DNA of 64,000 nucleotides. Origin: Carettochelys insculpta. Lineage: Eukaryota > Chordata > Testudines > Carettochelyidae. Positions 32,311-44,094 of the stretch are shown here, one piece after another. The stretch covers positions 9,436,001 through 9,500,000 of the forward strand of contig NC_134138.1 in assembly GCF_033958435.1 (NCBI RefSeq). Reading direction: 5' to 3'. The notes below the pieces were generated by a model. That model did not search any database. It had not been told where the DNA came from and was given only the letters and a program-made list of their open reading frames with translations. The position numbers were made by a program, and so were the translations under genes. The first letter of the stretch is position 1, and the number at the start of each line of letters is the position of its first letter.

Positions 32311-35300
32311 AATGAAACCATTTAACAGGCATTGGCCAACCCCAACTATATACTGTCAGTTTCTGAATGTACTGTGTTAGTTGACAGGACGTTAGTTTAA
32401 AATGTGCTTTCAAACTATTTTATTAGCCTGTTGCTGAAGATTATAAAATCACATCTCTAAAAAAATTATCCTCCTTCCCCACCAGGGCTGCTGTCAGGCA
32501 TATGGGCACCAGTTTAATAGTACTGCGTGAAAACCCATAAATGCTCAGGATGTCCCTGACACTGGTCTACACTGCAAGGGGAGCTGTCATTTAAGCACAT
32601 TTCGGCACATCTGCATACACTGCAATTGAGCTAGCATGGGTAATGGTAGCAGGGTAGGCATGGCAGAACATGACAGCCACCATAATACATACCCGAGGTC
32701 TCTACTGGGCTTGTATTGTGGTTTCCAAAGCCTATGCCATCACGTCTACACATCATTATTACCAGTGCCCACGACATTAAAGGGAGAATAGGTACACTTT
32801 CCCATACTACAATGACACCGTCACCTGTCGCGTACCAACAGAGCCCCGGCCTTCCTCCTCTCTAAGTCAGTGGTGAGACGGGACTGACGTTGATAGACCA
32901 GAACTATGCTCAGATGTCAGGACCTAAGAACACCTGTTACATCCTCACTGAGGGTATTTTGGGAACTAATTAGTTAATGATTGGCAGGAGCTTGGAACAT
33001 ATGCAGCTCAGCCCAAAGTCAATCAGAATCTTAGTATGGCTTCAGTGGGCATTGGATCGGTGCCAGATCAGCAGAGGCACACCCACAACCCTTGCTAGGT
33101 GCATCCCTTCTCCATACATGGTGCTGTGTAAGAAAAGGGGCAGGCCCATTTCCCTATTGCCCCCCCCCAAAAAAAAACCTTCCCCCTTCCCCCTTGTGGT
33201 CAACTAATCACCTGCACTGTTACCAGTCCGGTCATTTTCCAGCCCCAGTGTGTCAAGTCACAGGCCAAGGACAGACAGTATCATGGCATTCGCCTCAACA
33301 CAGAGCCAACCAGGGATAGCTATTAAGTTTATCTACTCCAAGCTACTACAAATCATTCACAAGGTACACATTAACAAGCTTAAGCACTCCAGGATGTATA
33401 TATCTGGACAAGAGGCAATTTGCACGCTTACGCCCTCTTCTGACCCGGGGGGTTCCAGTCCCAAATCATCTCACGTCAGGGCTGCAGTGGACATTGCCCC
33501 AGCTGGGAGAATGTCCGAGACACCCCTGAGGCAGAGAGTCCCCAGTGAAACTCAGGTAGGGTGGGACCTCAGAGTGATTTGATCCCTTCACTGTTCACTG
33601 GGTGTGCGCATTCTGGCTCGGCGCCATTTTTAATGTTCTTATGGGGCAGAAGCCAAGGTTGCCCTGGTTACCGGTTTCTCTAGGTGCCCACATCTAAACA
33701 CAGGTGTGAGGGCTGATGTGACTGTCTCGTGTTTATGTTTATGGGGTCCAAGGCTGTAACAGGGGTGGGAACTTGGTTGTTCCAGAGGAATGGAAGTTCC
33801 CGCTCTTGCTCTCTGAGGCCTGCAGGCTGTTTTCTAAGGCCTTTAGGCCTGCAGAAAGGTCTGTTGGCTTTGTGTGCATACAAAGACTCCCTCTAGCATC
33901 AGTTCCTGGGGAAGACTGAGTGCCACTGAAGTGGACAGCAGGAGGAGATGAGTGGGCAGCAAGTTCATTACTTTCTCCCTCCTCAGCTCCAGAGCGGGAG
34001 GAGGGAAAGCAGAGCCAGCCACTGTCTGTGCCAGCAGTGAGGTGGTGGGAAACATTGCAACCCATGGCCAGGGTCTGTCCCGAGAAGGAAGTGGTCCTTG
34101 GAGGATGCAACTGGGAGGCTGGGTGAGAAGGAAGAAAGCTGGGTACGCACTCAAAGAGAACCTGAGGGAAAACAGCAGAGGCTAGGGCATCAGGGGGCAC
34201 TGCAGCCAGCCAGTAGCACAGGCAAGGGCCTGAAGGGGTATCTGCAAAGCCCCTCAGGACTCTTGAAGGTGCCCCAGAATCACAGAGTTAGCCCGGGGAA
34301 AGAGTTGCTGTGCTCTGACGGGGTGTGGTGCTCAAGGGGCAGGGCCTGTGGTCCTAAGGGAAGGCAGAAAAGCCAGGTTCTGTGGGGTGAGGCCTGAAGT
34401 GGAAGTCTTGCCCCACAAGTGGAGCATTACACTCACAGGGGCTGGCAGGGGAACCACTGTACAAACAGGGCAACATGGGCTGGCTCGCCCTGAAACAATG
34501 GAGCCTACGGCTGAATCCTGAGCCATACGTATGGGTGTGGAGGCTGTTGTGGCACCCCCATGTTTTGCACCCAGCTTCCCCACACCCAGGGGCTGGCCTG
34601 CTGCTGACTCATTGCCTGCTACACCATCCCCAGGTCCCAGCCTCAGAACACCACCCCCAGGGGCCAGTCCATCAGCCCTAAAGACTCCGCTGCCACTCAG
34701 GGTCCTACCAGTGGTCCAGAGCTCAGCAGCTGCCTCTAGTTGGGGTGAATCTGCCACCTCTCCAGACCGGAGGGACTGGACGCCATTTGTGGCAATGGCT
34801 TCTGGTCCAGAGCGAGCCCAGCCGAGGCGGATAAGGGGCATGAACAGGTATGTGGGAGGGCACAGCTCAGCACCTGCAATCTGAACATTGTTCCAGCACC
34901 ACTTCCCTAAGCAGGGACATTGTTCAGGCTGATAAATCATTGCCTCTGTGATGGAAATGGGTGAAAGGGGTATCCAGGCATGAGGCCTGAGAAGCCCTAA
35001 CCCCAGAGTGACCTGCCCCCAAAGGCTAAGGAAGGACTGTGGATTGCATCTGTTGGGGGAGGAGGGAGTATTTACAACCTTTCTTCCACCCTTAGCAAAT
35101 AATTGTTTAGTTAAGCCAATGTGTTTGAGTGATTCTTGGGCTCCCACCCAGTTTTAGACCCTATAGAGTATAGGAACTGAAACTCCTGCAGTGCTGGCCG
35201 CTGTTTCCTGGTGCACATGGCTGTCAAAGACTGCACTGCCCAGGGCTGGCATTTCCCCTGGGTGATGAGTGTGATGTACCAGCTTTTTTACATCTGATGC

Positions 35301-35743
35301 CTCCACCTCCCAACAGCTGCCTGTAGCCTGTGGTGGCCTCTTATCCCATAACTCAACCCTCCAGCCAAGTCACAGATGAGTCCCACATTTTTGGGCAACA
35401 GTCTCCAAACTCGGAACATGAAAAACTTCTTCTCCTTCCCAGCATCAACGCTTGGCATGCTCGTTGCCCCTCCCCCAGGCTCTGTGGAGTTGCTCCTCAT
35501 GCTGGTTCCCACAGCTTTCACCCTGAATGCTGATCTGCTCTCCCCCTGAGAGGGGACCATTACAAGGAGTAGAAACATGGATTCTCGTCCTTTAGATGGT
35601 GCACAGATTCCTGGGGCGTTGTGCCCAACTGTTCTCTATCAATGGCTAGATGGGAGGGACAATTGCCAGGGGTTTGTCATGGGGCCACAGTATGGGAAAG
35701 GTTGGAAACATTGGGGTAAATCATTCTCCCCTTGGGAAATAGT
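32311..35743. other. Long unassigned stretch
   Basis: Over 3.4 kb I recognise no gene. The stretch about 32560-32790 (gtctacactgcaagggg to atcacgtctacacat) may be a decayed inverted-repeat element. The 271-codon minus-strand frame at 34332-35147 is rich in Gly, Ala and Leu, has frames opposite it and shows no domain. Large parts could be an old LTR or other repeat that I cannot name. Confidence 0.35.
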
Positions 35744-35920
35744 CTAGCCATGTTAGTCTGCAGCTTTCCAAAACTCAAGCAGTCCTGTATCACTTTAAAG
35801 ATTAAGAATTTCATTTAAGAAGAATTTCAGTGTAAAAATTTAAGAATTTCAGTTTAAGAAGCTAATGAACTGTTGTGGATAAGACCCACTTCATCAGCTT
35901 GTCTTACCCATGAACGTTTA
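35744..35920 (+). mobile_element. Hairpin retroposon, left part of an interrupted inverted dimer
   Basis: It starts near gtctagccatgttagtctgc in forward sense, reaches agacccacttcatcag (35883-35898), then turns into the inverted arm with acccatgaac. The arm is cut at 35920 by a LINE and resumes at 37414. An internal tandem expansion of aagaatttcagtttaag-like words lies at 35805-35860. Confidence 0.7.
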
Positions 35921-37413
35921 GTAGTAGGCATCCTTCAGTCTGCATAGACTATGGATCGCTCCTTTATAGTTCCAATTGAGGACTTCATTTACAGCGTCTA
36001 CTGTGACTATGAAGGCCCACACGAAAGTGACAGTCCTTGCTGCATCTCTTGCAGATGTGGTGGGTGTCTGGCAAGTCCTTAGTGTGCTTTCTGTGTGCTC
36101 GCTTCTCCTCTGCTAGCTGTCTGATCTTCATCTCGCCCTTCTGAAGGCCCTTGTGTAACCCCTGCCTCCATCTGCTGCGGTCGTCTGCTAGTTCTTCCCA
36201 GTTGTTCAGCTCGATGTCTACTTCTCTGAGGTCTCTCTTGCAGACATCTTTGTAGCGCAACTGGGGGCGTTCGGGAGGTCTTTTGCCAGCGGCTAGCTCA
36301 CCATACAGGATGTCTTTTGGAATCCTTCCATCATTCATCCTGTGGGCGTGGCCAAGCCAGTGAAGCCGACACTGCCTGAGGAGGGTGTGCATGGTTGGGA
36401 TTCCAGCTTGCTCGAGGATGGCGGTGTTGGTCACTCTGTCCTTCCATGATATTCCAAGGATGCGCCTGAGGCAGCGCAAGTGGAAGACGTTCAGCCTTTT
36501 TTCCTGTCGGGCATACAGGGTCCAAGTCTCGCTGTCATAAAGGAGGGTGCTGAGGATGCAGGCTCTGTAGACTTGCATTTTGGTGTGAGTGTACAGCTTG
36601 TTGTTATTCCACACTCTCTTGCTGAGTCTGGACAGAGTTGTGGCCGCTTTTCCGATCCTCCTATTTAGCTCAGTGTCCAACGACAGGGTGTCAGTGATGG
36701 TGGACCCGAGGTAAACGAACTTGTGGACGACCTCTAACGTATAGTTGTCAATGCTGATTGATGGGGATTCAGCAACACCCTGACCTTGTACATTTGTCTT
36801 CTTTAGGCTGATGGTAAGCCCAAAGTCCTTGCACGCTTTGGAGAACTGATCCAGCAGTTTTTGAAGCTGGTCTTCTGTGTGAGACACTACAGCAGCATTG
36901 TCTGCAAACAGCATATCTGTGATGACGACTTTCTGCACCTTAGACTTAGCTTTCAGCCTTGCAAGGTTAAACAGTTTCCCATCAGATCGTGTGTGCATCA
37001 AGATGTCCTCTGTTGAAGATCCAAAGGCATGCTTCAGGAGGAGAGTGACGAAGATCCCGAACAATGTTGGAGCAAGCATGCATCCTTGTTTGATGCCGCT
37101 CCTGATTCTGAAAGCATCCCATAATGCACCGTCATATTGGATGGTTCCTCTCATGTCTTCATGGAACGACTGGATCATCTTGAGTAACCGTGGAGGACAG
37201 CCTATCTTGTGGAGCAGTTTGAACAGTCCATCCCTGCTGACCAAGTCAAAGGCCTTGGTCAGGTCGATGAAGGCTATGTAGAGTGGCTTCCTCTGCTCCC
37301 TGCACTTCTCCTGCAGCTGCCTCACAGAGAAGACCATGTCAATGGTAGACCTCTCTGCGCGGAATCCACACTGCGATTCGGGGTACACCCTCTCAGCAAT
37401 CTTCTGGAGTCTG
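35921..37413 (-). mobile_element. LINE with a 481-codon open RT frame, inserted in a hairpin repeat
   Basis: On the minus strand this is a 5'-truncated non-LTR retrotransposon ending in a ggatgcctactac tail, similar to the aaggatgccttctactact end at 53085. The flanks ccatgaacgttta (35908-35920) and ccatgaacactta (37414-37426) form a 13-bp target duplication with two differences. The clade is uncertain: RT style and triplet-like tail suggest an RTE-related group. Confidence 0.85.
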
Positions 37414-37430
37414 CCATGAACACTTATCAC
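35985..37430 (-). CDS. LINE reverse transcriptase, 481 codons open, altered catalytic motif
   Basis: The frame covers RT and the C-terminal region without any stop. Motif A is FIDLTKAFDLVS (Asp 56 and Asp 62). RSGIKQGCMLAPTLF follows near 110-124. The catalytic box reads MLFADNAAVVSHTE with FADN at 175-178, where RTs need two aspartates; the second is Asn. GLTISLKKTNVQGQG and FVYLGSTITDTLSLD follow. The end has a Cys/His cluster, CKRCSKDC then HSHSRRC, a probable zinc finger. The related copy at 51786-53065 keeps FADD. The first 5 or so codons lie in the target duplication, so the Met start is not genuine. It is a probably inactive but recent copy. Confidence 0.85.
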   Translation of the reverse strand: MISVHGRLQKIAERVYPESQCGFRAERSTIDMVFSVRQLQEKCREQRKPLYIAFIDLTKAFDLVSRDGLFKLLHKIGCPPRLLKMIQSFHEDMRGTIQYDGALWDAFRIRSGIKQGCMLAPTLFGIFVTLLLKHAFGSSTEDILMHTRSDGKLFNLARLKAKSKVQKVVITDMLFADNAAVVSHTEDQLQKLLDQFSKACKDFGLTISLKKTNVQGQGVAESPSISIDNYTLEVVHKFVYLGSTITDTLSLDTELNRRIGKAATTLSRLSKRVWNNNKLYTHTKMQVYRACILSTLLYDSETWTLYARQEKRLNVFHLRCLRRILGISWKDRVTNTAILEQAGIPTMHTLLRQCRLHWLGHAHRMNDGRIPKDILYGELAAGKRPPERPQLRYKDVCKRDLREVDIELNNWEELADDRSRWRQGLHKGLQKGEMKIRQLAEEKRAHRKHTKDLPDTHHICKRCSKDCHFRVGLHSHSRRCK

Positions 37431-37476
37431 CTAATAAATAAAACTGTTAGTCTTCAAAATGCTACAAGACTTCTTG
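37414..37476 (-). mobile_element. Hairpin retroposon, right part after LINE insertion
   Basis: The plus strand continues cacttatcacctaataaata, then aactgttagtcttcaaaatg and gctacaagacttcttgttct, the antisense end of the hairpin family. It completes the arm interrupted at 35920. Confidence 0.7.
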
Positions 37477-38059
37477 TTCTCCCCTTGGGGTGCATTAGCC
37501 ACTCAGGGAATGGATTTGCCTCCTTCTGGTCCTAATACAACTCTGCCATGAAGCCTCTAGGGTTTCCATGCCAGTCCCAATAGCCTGGATATAGGAGGAC
37601 GGTTGGTTAGATAAGCATTGATATGCTGCTCATAAAACAACAATACAAATGAAATCTGATACCAGTATGACTAACTAATAAAAGACTCCAGCTCAGATGT
37701 GACCTGGATAAACAAGTTCCATGATACCAATCGAGTGATCAGGGTTGGATAGATAAGTTGGCTACCAAAAGAAAATTACAACTAATATATATACTACCAG
37801 TCAGAACGTGGAACATCAGAACACTGCGGGTGGCTGGAAAGTTAGAGCTGCTTTGAAAGGAAATGGAGAGATACCAATGTGATATAACTGGAACGGCAGA
37901 GATGTGTTGGACAGCATTGGGAGAGATGTGCAGTTGCAAAGTCATTTGGTCAGCACATGAAATGAAACATGAGGTAGGAGTCAGATTCCTCCTTAGCAAA
38001 AACCCTAGAGAAGCATTGTTTGGATAAAAACCAGTGAGTGTGAGAATGATGGTAGCAAG

Positions 38060-38347
38060 ATGAGAAGTGAAACCATTCAACATCTCAATCATTCAGTTGT
38101 ATTAACTCATATTGGACAGCACAGGGAAGAGATCAAGCTATTCTATGAGGACTTGACAAAGATGCTGGAGGAGATACCGAAGAAAGATATGTTGATCATT
38201 GGAGGAGATTGGAATGCAAAGCTTGGAACAAATAATGAAGGTTGGGAAAGAGTCATGGGAAGGTTTGTATATGAAGAAAGAAATGAACAAGGCAAGAAAC
38301 TACTAGGCTGCATCTACACTAGCAAGCTGTTTCAAAAGATTTTTTGA
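38060..38347 (+). pseudogene. RTE-like endonuclease fragment interrupted by a MITE
   Basis: The 95-codon frame carries EEIKLFYEDLTKMLEEI and the metal-site segment MLIIGGDWNAKLGTN of an APE-type endonuclease. The last residues come from the inserted MITE (from 38306). Past the insert the coding sense resumes at 38755 as EFAVRHEMVI. The catalytic SDH lies in the next frame at 38911. Earlier parts (37790-38060) are in other frames with stops. Confidence 0.8.
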
Positions 38348-38751
38348 AAGAAGGGGGCTCTTTCAAAAGATCCCACAGAGCGTCTACACACAAAAAGTGT
38401 TCTTTTGAAAGTAAATTGAAAGAATGTGGTGTTCCTTTAGAAATCGTTCTTCCTTTATTGTTTCAGGAAGAGCACCTCCTTCTGAAATCTTTCAAAAGAA
38501 AACATGTATAGACACTCTGCAGGCTCTTTTTCTGAAAGAGCAGTCCTCATGGGGCCTGATTTTTTGATCTCTGGACTGTTCTTTCGGAAGAGTAGGGGCT
38601 GCATGGATGCTGTCTTTCGAAAGAGCAGATCGCTCTTTTGATCCACTTGTTTGTGTGTGGATGCACTCTTTCGAAAGACATTCTTTCAGAAGGGATCTTC
38701 CAGAACAAGTTCTTTCAAAAGATCTCTGTAGTGTGGACATAGGACATAGCC
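38306..38751. mobile_element. 446-bp MITE in a LINE endonuclease, TSD CTA
   Basis: The left end GGCTGCATCTACACTAGC and the inverted right end GGCTATGTCC are flanked by CTA at 38303-38305 and 38752-38754. Removing the insert and one CTA restores the endonuclease frame GKKLLEFAVRHE. The interior shares ctttcgaaagagc-type words with the 6876 and 25138 copies. Confidence 0.9.
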
Positions 38752-38906
38752 CTAGAGTTTGCTGTGAGGCATGAGATGGTGATCAACAAAAGGACTGTAG
38801 GAAGCGGACATGGTGATTGAATGATGGGAAGTCCAAGAACATGATAGACATGATCTTGATAAGAAGGTGGGTAACATCAGTACAGCAGTGAAGAACTTTC
38901 CAAGGA

Positions 38907-39491
38907 GTGGATATGGACTCGGACCACAGTCTAGTGATTGCAAACTTCAAGATGAAAGTCAAGAGAAAGTATAAGACACTGTTCAAGAAACTAAGAGACA
39001 GGGCGAGTCTAGATGAGGAAGAAATAGGAAATGCATACAGAGCAGCACTTGAAGAGAAGATCAGGAAAGCAGGCACAGAGAAAAACCTAGATAAGAGAGT
39101 CAAAGGGATAGCAATTGAGCAGATGGTTCTGGAAGAAGAGAAGATCAATAAGAAGTGGATTACACATGAGACACTGAAGTTTTTCCAAGAGAAGAGATCA
39201 ATGAAGATCAGAAGAGATGTTTCCAAGAGGGCAGAACAGCAATATAGAGTAAAATGCAACAAGGTAAGGAAAGCGACCAGAAGAGATAAGGCAAAATGGC
39301 GAGAGGAGCAGTGTGAAGATATAGAGAGGTATTATGGTGAGTGTAAGACCATGGAGGTATATAAGATGATTAGGAATATTAATAGGAAGTGGCAGCTGAA
39401 GCAGATGTTGATCAAAGACGAGAATGATGAGGTGCTTGTGAATAAGGAGAAGGTAGTGCAGCAATGGATGAGATATTGCTCCAATCTGTAG
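38907..39491 (+). pseudogene. RTE-like LINE: endonuclease end and linker
   Basis: The 194-codon frame begins with MDMDSDHSLVIANFKMKV, the final catalytic His motif of the endonuclease. It continues with a highly charged linker rich in Lys, Glu and Arg (KLRDRASLDEEEIGNAYR, LDKRVKGIAIEQMVLEEEK) to the edge of the RT domain. Stop codons then separate it from the next frame, 39501-39983, which opens the RT with LKHNKSPGSDKVTGNMIK. Confidence 0.75.
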
Positions 39492-40352
39492 AAAACACAG
39501 TTGGACCCAAGTGGCTCAGAGAGACTGATTGAAAAATTGAAAGAGATCTCTCTGCCAAGCATCAAGAGCGAGACCGATATTTTAAAGGAGGAAGTAGAAA
39601 GAACAGTAAAACGACTAAAGCACAACAAGAGCCCTGGAAGTGATAAGGTCACAGGAAACATGATCAAATATGGTGGACAAAGTCTGATTCAGGAAATACA
39701 CCAACTATGTAATATAGTGTGGAAAGAAGAGAAGGCACCTAAGAAATGGACAAGATCCATGCTAGTGACAATACACAAGAAACGAAGCACGTTGGAGTGC
39801 AAGAACTGCAGAATGATTGCCCTAATGAGTCACCAAGGCAAGGTGCTGATGATGATACTGATGATGAGACCAAGATTACAGACAGAAGAACATCTAGCAG
39901 ATGAGCAAGCAGGATTCAGGAAAGACAGATGTACCCTACAACAGATATTGGCAGTAAGATTGATATCAGAGAAAGCTCGATGAAAGAACAAGAACATTTA
40001 CAATTGCTTTGTCGATTTTCAGAAGGCATTTGACATTATAGATCAGAAAGCAACTTGGGCAGTGCTGGAGTCATGCAGCATGGATAGGAGACTGAGACGG
40101 TTGTTGAAGGATATTAATGACAATGCAGAGGCAGAGGTGAGAACATGTGGCAAGTTGGGAAGTTGGTTTAGAACAAGTAGAGGTACGAGACAAGGAGATC
40201 CGATATAGCTGAGTATCTTCATCACACACCTAAAGAGAGCGATGGACAAGATCAAGGGATAGGTGGAAGGGGTATCAGTGCACAGGATGAGAACTGACAA
40301 CTTGAGGTTCGCGAATGATACAGTTATCATGGAGGAAGATTAAGAGAAACAA

Positions 40353-40917
40353 GTGAGAATGGTGCAGGTGCTAAATAAGGAAGGGAAGCAGTACAGACTG
40401 ATTATAAACATTGATGAAATTAACACAATGGTATTTGGAGATAAGGAAATAGGAAGAAAGGTCAGTGTAGATGGGATTGAAGTAGAGAATGAAGAGAAGT
40501 TCACGTATCTGGGTAGCAGCATGACATATGATCCAGACTGTAAAAAGAGAAATAGCAATTAGAATAGCGAAAGCAAGAGCAAGTTCGAAGGCAAGGGATA
40601 AGATCTGGAAAAGCAAAGCAATTATCTTAGGAATGAAGCTGAGAGTCTTGAAAACATGCATATTCAGCAGTGTGTTGTATGGATGTAAGACACGGGTGAT
40701 AACAAAAGATTCAAAGAGAAGGATATTGGTGTTTAAGAGGGGTTGTTATAGAAAGATCCTAAGAGTAGGATGGATGCAGAGAAGGTCAGCAACAAGGAAT
40801 TATATAGGAAGATCCAGCCAAAAGAGAACCTACTGCAGAAGGTTATACAATGACCTTGAAATTACAGATCTGAAATTACAGATATTCAGGCATATCTGCA
40901 GAATGAATGACGAGTGA
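40353..40917 (+). pseudogene. RTE-like LINE: RT thumb and C-terminal remnants
   Basis: Two frames overlap the change at about 40550. The first has YRLIINIDEINTMVFGDKEI and KFTYLGSSMTYDPDCKK. The second has IAIRIAKARASSKARDKIWK and VLYGCKTRVITK. They match the minus-strand copy at 19450-20028 (KRYGLIMNIDKTKAMVFGD and FTYLGSNIACDLDCKKEI), so both are the same family. Confidence 0.75.
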
Positions 40918-41132
40918 AAAGTCAAGACCCTGGTATTCGGCATAATGGATGCTTTGAATAGGAGAGGCAGACCCCATGGAGAATGGGTAGATGATATACT
41001 AGATTGGTGTGAAGTTAGTCTACAGAAACTAAGCCACTCTGCTCTGGACAGGGAAGGATGAAAGGAAATAGTGAGGGAGGCATCGGACACCGGTGGGAGC
41101 CAAGAGCATGGTTGTTAATGATGATGATGATG

Positions 41133-41589
41133 GTCCTAGTACAATCAGATCACTCATCATTACCACAGCCAGTACCAGGGGACAATAGGGCAGTTTTACA
41201 GGGGTCCAGACCTGCAAAGGGGCCCAAAGCTCCAGCCACTGCCTTTCCTACTTCAGTAGTGGTGGTGGCTGGAGTTCTGGGCCCCTTTGGGATGTCCCAG
41301 AAGTGCTGTTCTCCTGCTCTACACAGCTCTGAGGGAGGAAGTGGGGCCTAGTGCTATGGTCTGAACGATACTACGGCCTGAAAGCTCTAAGACTCACTTC
41401 TTCTGCCCTTGGCCTCGCCCATTATTGAATGCAGAGCTGGGACCCCCTCCCACCTTGCCCCAGGGCCTGTGGCAGCTGTCAGCTCTGCTGGCCAGTACTG
41501 GTAAAAACTACAAGTACTTGGCTCAGAAAGGGCCCAGGACAAAAGAAGTGGAACACACAGACCTACTAGGTGTGGTTCACTGTCTGATG
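41133..41589. other. Unassigned sequence
   Basis: No gene or family recognised. Confidence 0.4.
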
Positions 41590-41716
41590 TAGCAGACAAA
41601 GCGGGTCTTTGCCCATGAAACCTTACATTCCAAAATATCTGTTAGCCTATAAGGTGCCACAGGACTTCTTGTTGGTTTTGAAGATAAAGACTAACTTGGC
41701 TACCCCTCTGATTTTT
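41590..41716 (-). mobile_element. Hairpin retroposon unit
   Basis: The plus strand has caaagcgggtctttgcccat then gaaaccttacattcc, aaaatatctgttagcctat and the end ggctacccctctgat. The CTGATGA box is altered by a small insertion (ctgatgtagcagacaaag). Confidence 0.75.
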
Positions 41717-41720
41717 GTCT

Positions 41721-41862
41721 GATGCAGTGGCACTTAGGCCACTTACAGAGATAAGGAACGAGTCTCCTCTCCAGCCTTAGCAGAGAGCCAGCCGGTTTTT
41801 CATTCATGTGGTAAAAGGTCATGCACAAAACTCCCAGGTTCAGTTCCACCTGTCAGTGTTAC
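41721..41862 (+). repeat. tRNA-like SINE candidate, third copy
   Basis: The segments taaggaacgagtctcctctc, cagagagccagccgg and cccaggttcagttccacct align in order with the tandem units at 13043 and 13296. The B-box-like ggttcagttcc is near the end. It directly follows a hairpin unit. Confidence 0.45.
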
Positions 41863-42367
41863 AGAAGCATGGGGGGGCCATGCTCCAGGGCTTGCACGTC
41901 TTATCTGGCTTTATGATACATGGTTTCTTCAAAACAAGCTGAAGAAGAATGCTTTCAGAGTAGTTCCTCCTTCCCTGTAGGATGACCATGGCATGTCCTC
42001 CTCATTCCTAAACAGAGCTAGGAGGCTCATCCCGGCATCACATTTTGCCCTAAGCAATTGTATTGTCCCAGCTAGGCCTTTCCATTTCAAAGAGCACGTG
42101 CAAAGGCAGCATTATAAACCACGTAGTTACTCTTTCCTCACCGCATCAATATTAACTAAAGAGAAACCTATTGGAACTGATGAGGAAAATTGCTTGCCCT
42201 GTCCACACAAGTGACCACAAAGCAAAAATCAAAGTAGACAGCCCTGAGGATCAGAGGCACAGCACTTTCATCGCACTGAGGCGTTCTGCTAGCAATCACT
42301 AAGTACCGTAATATGAAAAAATAAATGAGTTACATAAGTAACAACCTTTCAGGTACTTGAAAGCTAC
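41863..42367. other. Unassigned sequence
   Basis: No gene or family recognised. Confidence 0.4.
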
Positions 42368-42369
42368 TA

Positions 42370-42687
42370 GAGGTTGAATTTCTGTAGTCCGGCCCTTCGG
42401 GACCTGACTGGTGCTGAACAAAAAAATTTGCAAAACAACAGGAGGTCAATAATGTCTAGCAGCATTACCCACACTTTCACTGCTTACAGGGCTCTTAGAA
42501 GACATTTAGTGGTAAATTACAGCTAAATAACAGCACAGAACACTGAGAGCCAGAACTAGTTGCTGGAAACAAACTTTATGGGACCATAGGGAACTTGGCC
42601 ACCCCTATGATAAGTGGCTAACAAAAATCATGCCAGATTACAGCCATTGCTGGGCAAGAGAGTTCTACATTAGAGAGATTCAACCTC
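42370..42687. mobile_element. TA-flanked DNA transposon remnant
   Basis: The left end is GAGGTTGAATTTCTGTAG and the inverted right end is GAGGTTGAATCTCTCTAAT. TA lies on both sides (42368-42369 and 42688-42689). The interior aggaggtcaataatgtctag and ggtaaattacagctaaataa is the inverse of the 28951 and 56524 elements. This suits a mariner or Tigger-like MITE. Confidence 0.65.
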
Positions 42688-42689
42688 TA

Positions 42690-44094
42690 CGCTGATGGGA
42701 TTATTAAATGCATAATTGACATCTGTTTTCATTCCACGTTATCTTACAAAGAAAGAAAGGAAGAAAGTCTCCATCAGTCTCCAATGTGTGAAAAGTGGTG
42801 GAAATAGACAAGCACGTCTTTCTCAACAGGACTAGTTAAAAGTCTAAAAATGTGTCTGAAAATATCTTTTCATACCTCCTCAGCAGTGAGCTGCAGTAAA
42901 CGTTACCTCAAGGTAAGGCTCATCTTGTGCTAGTCAGATGTGTGTGAAAAAGCCGGCTTGCTGCATGGCAGATCACATTGGTAAGACCAGAAGATTTCTC
43001 CAGGAACTGTTAAAGTGTATATCTCTGCTGATGGGTACAGAAAATGGAAAAATAAAGCACAGCAGGAAAAGATAAACTCTGGCTCAAATCCTACCCCCAA
43101 ATTCAGGACTGTTAGGCAACCCCCTTGGCCATTGCAGTGCACCAACTCATCCACTTACCTGGGATTTTGTACATTTGTTGGGCCAGCTTCCAGGAATTTA
43201 TGACCTCACTTCCTGATTGTGCCACATGACCCATCCCCTGACTGGCTGGTGACCATACATGAACTTCCAGCTTCCATTCTTGCCTTCTCTGAGCACCAAA
43301 CCATTGCCTGCTGGCTGAGGCACTGTTTGGCTCTGCCTCATTAATTCCCCTAACCCTTCATCCTGCCTTGCTGTACACTCCCCTTTATTGTATCTCCTGG
43401 CTGCCAGGCCTCTTGCATGAACTCTGACCACAGCTATGGACTCTCTTTTACCCTTCTGACCTCTGGGCATTACCCTCTGAGGAGCTGAACCATTGCACCA
43501 AAGCTGTCTTCCACCTGCTGCAAAAATATGTCATCCAAACTCAAAGGCTCAACAAGGACCATGTAATGGAATGAGCATGGGCTTTCTACAGCAATGGTTG
43601 CAGCTTAAGGAGCCATATATTTACATCTCTTTTTTTATGTCTTTTCCCATTTCCAGTTGTGTTCTCCAAAGCTAACACATGGTCTCTGAGGGCAAAACCA
43701 AGCCCATTTTTCATGCCAGCTGCACCTCTTTTCTTCTGGAAATATGGAGATGCCTTTTCAGAACAGATCAGTGAGTGTCTGGCATCCCATCTGTGACAGT
43801 GGCCATTGCTGAATTTTTCAGGGAAATGCATAGAGCCCTCAGAGTGAACCCAACTGGGTAACAATTAGTGAGGGTTATTCCTTCCTGACCAAGATAGTAA
43901 GCAATTTGTGCCCTGAAGCATGCAGGCTTACAGCCCTTTAACACTGATTTACCTTGATTTTTACCCCAGCTGGTGGAACTGAAGAGCTGTATTAATGTAA
44001 GTGTAATGAGGTTTATAAACCCCTCACTGAATAGGAGGTGGCTAAAAAGTGTCTGACAGTGCTGAATTGTAACATGAACATACATGAAAACGAC
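42690..44094. other. Unassigned sequence
   Basis: No gene or family recognised. A polypurine stretch (aaagaaagaaaggaagaaag) lies at 42749-42768. Confidence 0.4.

Larger units (their letters stand above)
37770..41132 (+). mobile_element. Nearly full-length RTE-like LINE, decayed, split by a MITE
   Basis: The plus strand encodes, in broken frames, an APE-type endonuclease (TWNIRTLRVAGKLELL near 37805; GGDWNAKLGTN at 38202-38234; DSDHSLVIANFK at 38911-38946), a linker, an RT (HNKSPGSDKVTGNMIKYGG near 39620; QAGFRKDRCTLQQILAVRL near 39905; FANDTVIM near 40310) and a C-terminal part (GREWVDDILDWCEVSLQKLS near 40980). It ends in an ATGATGATG tail at about 41117-41132. The length, about 2.9 kb without the MITE, suits an RTE element. 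Many stops, and Asn for Asp in the catalytic box, show it is dead. Confidence 0.8.

Noticed and set aside
34332..35147. 271-codon minus-strand frame as a gene
   Set aside because: Biased Gly/Ala/Leu content, opposite-strand frames over the same bases, and no motif that I recognise.
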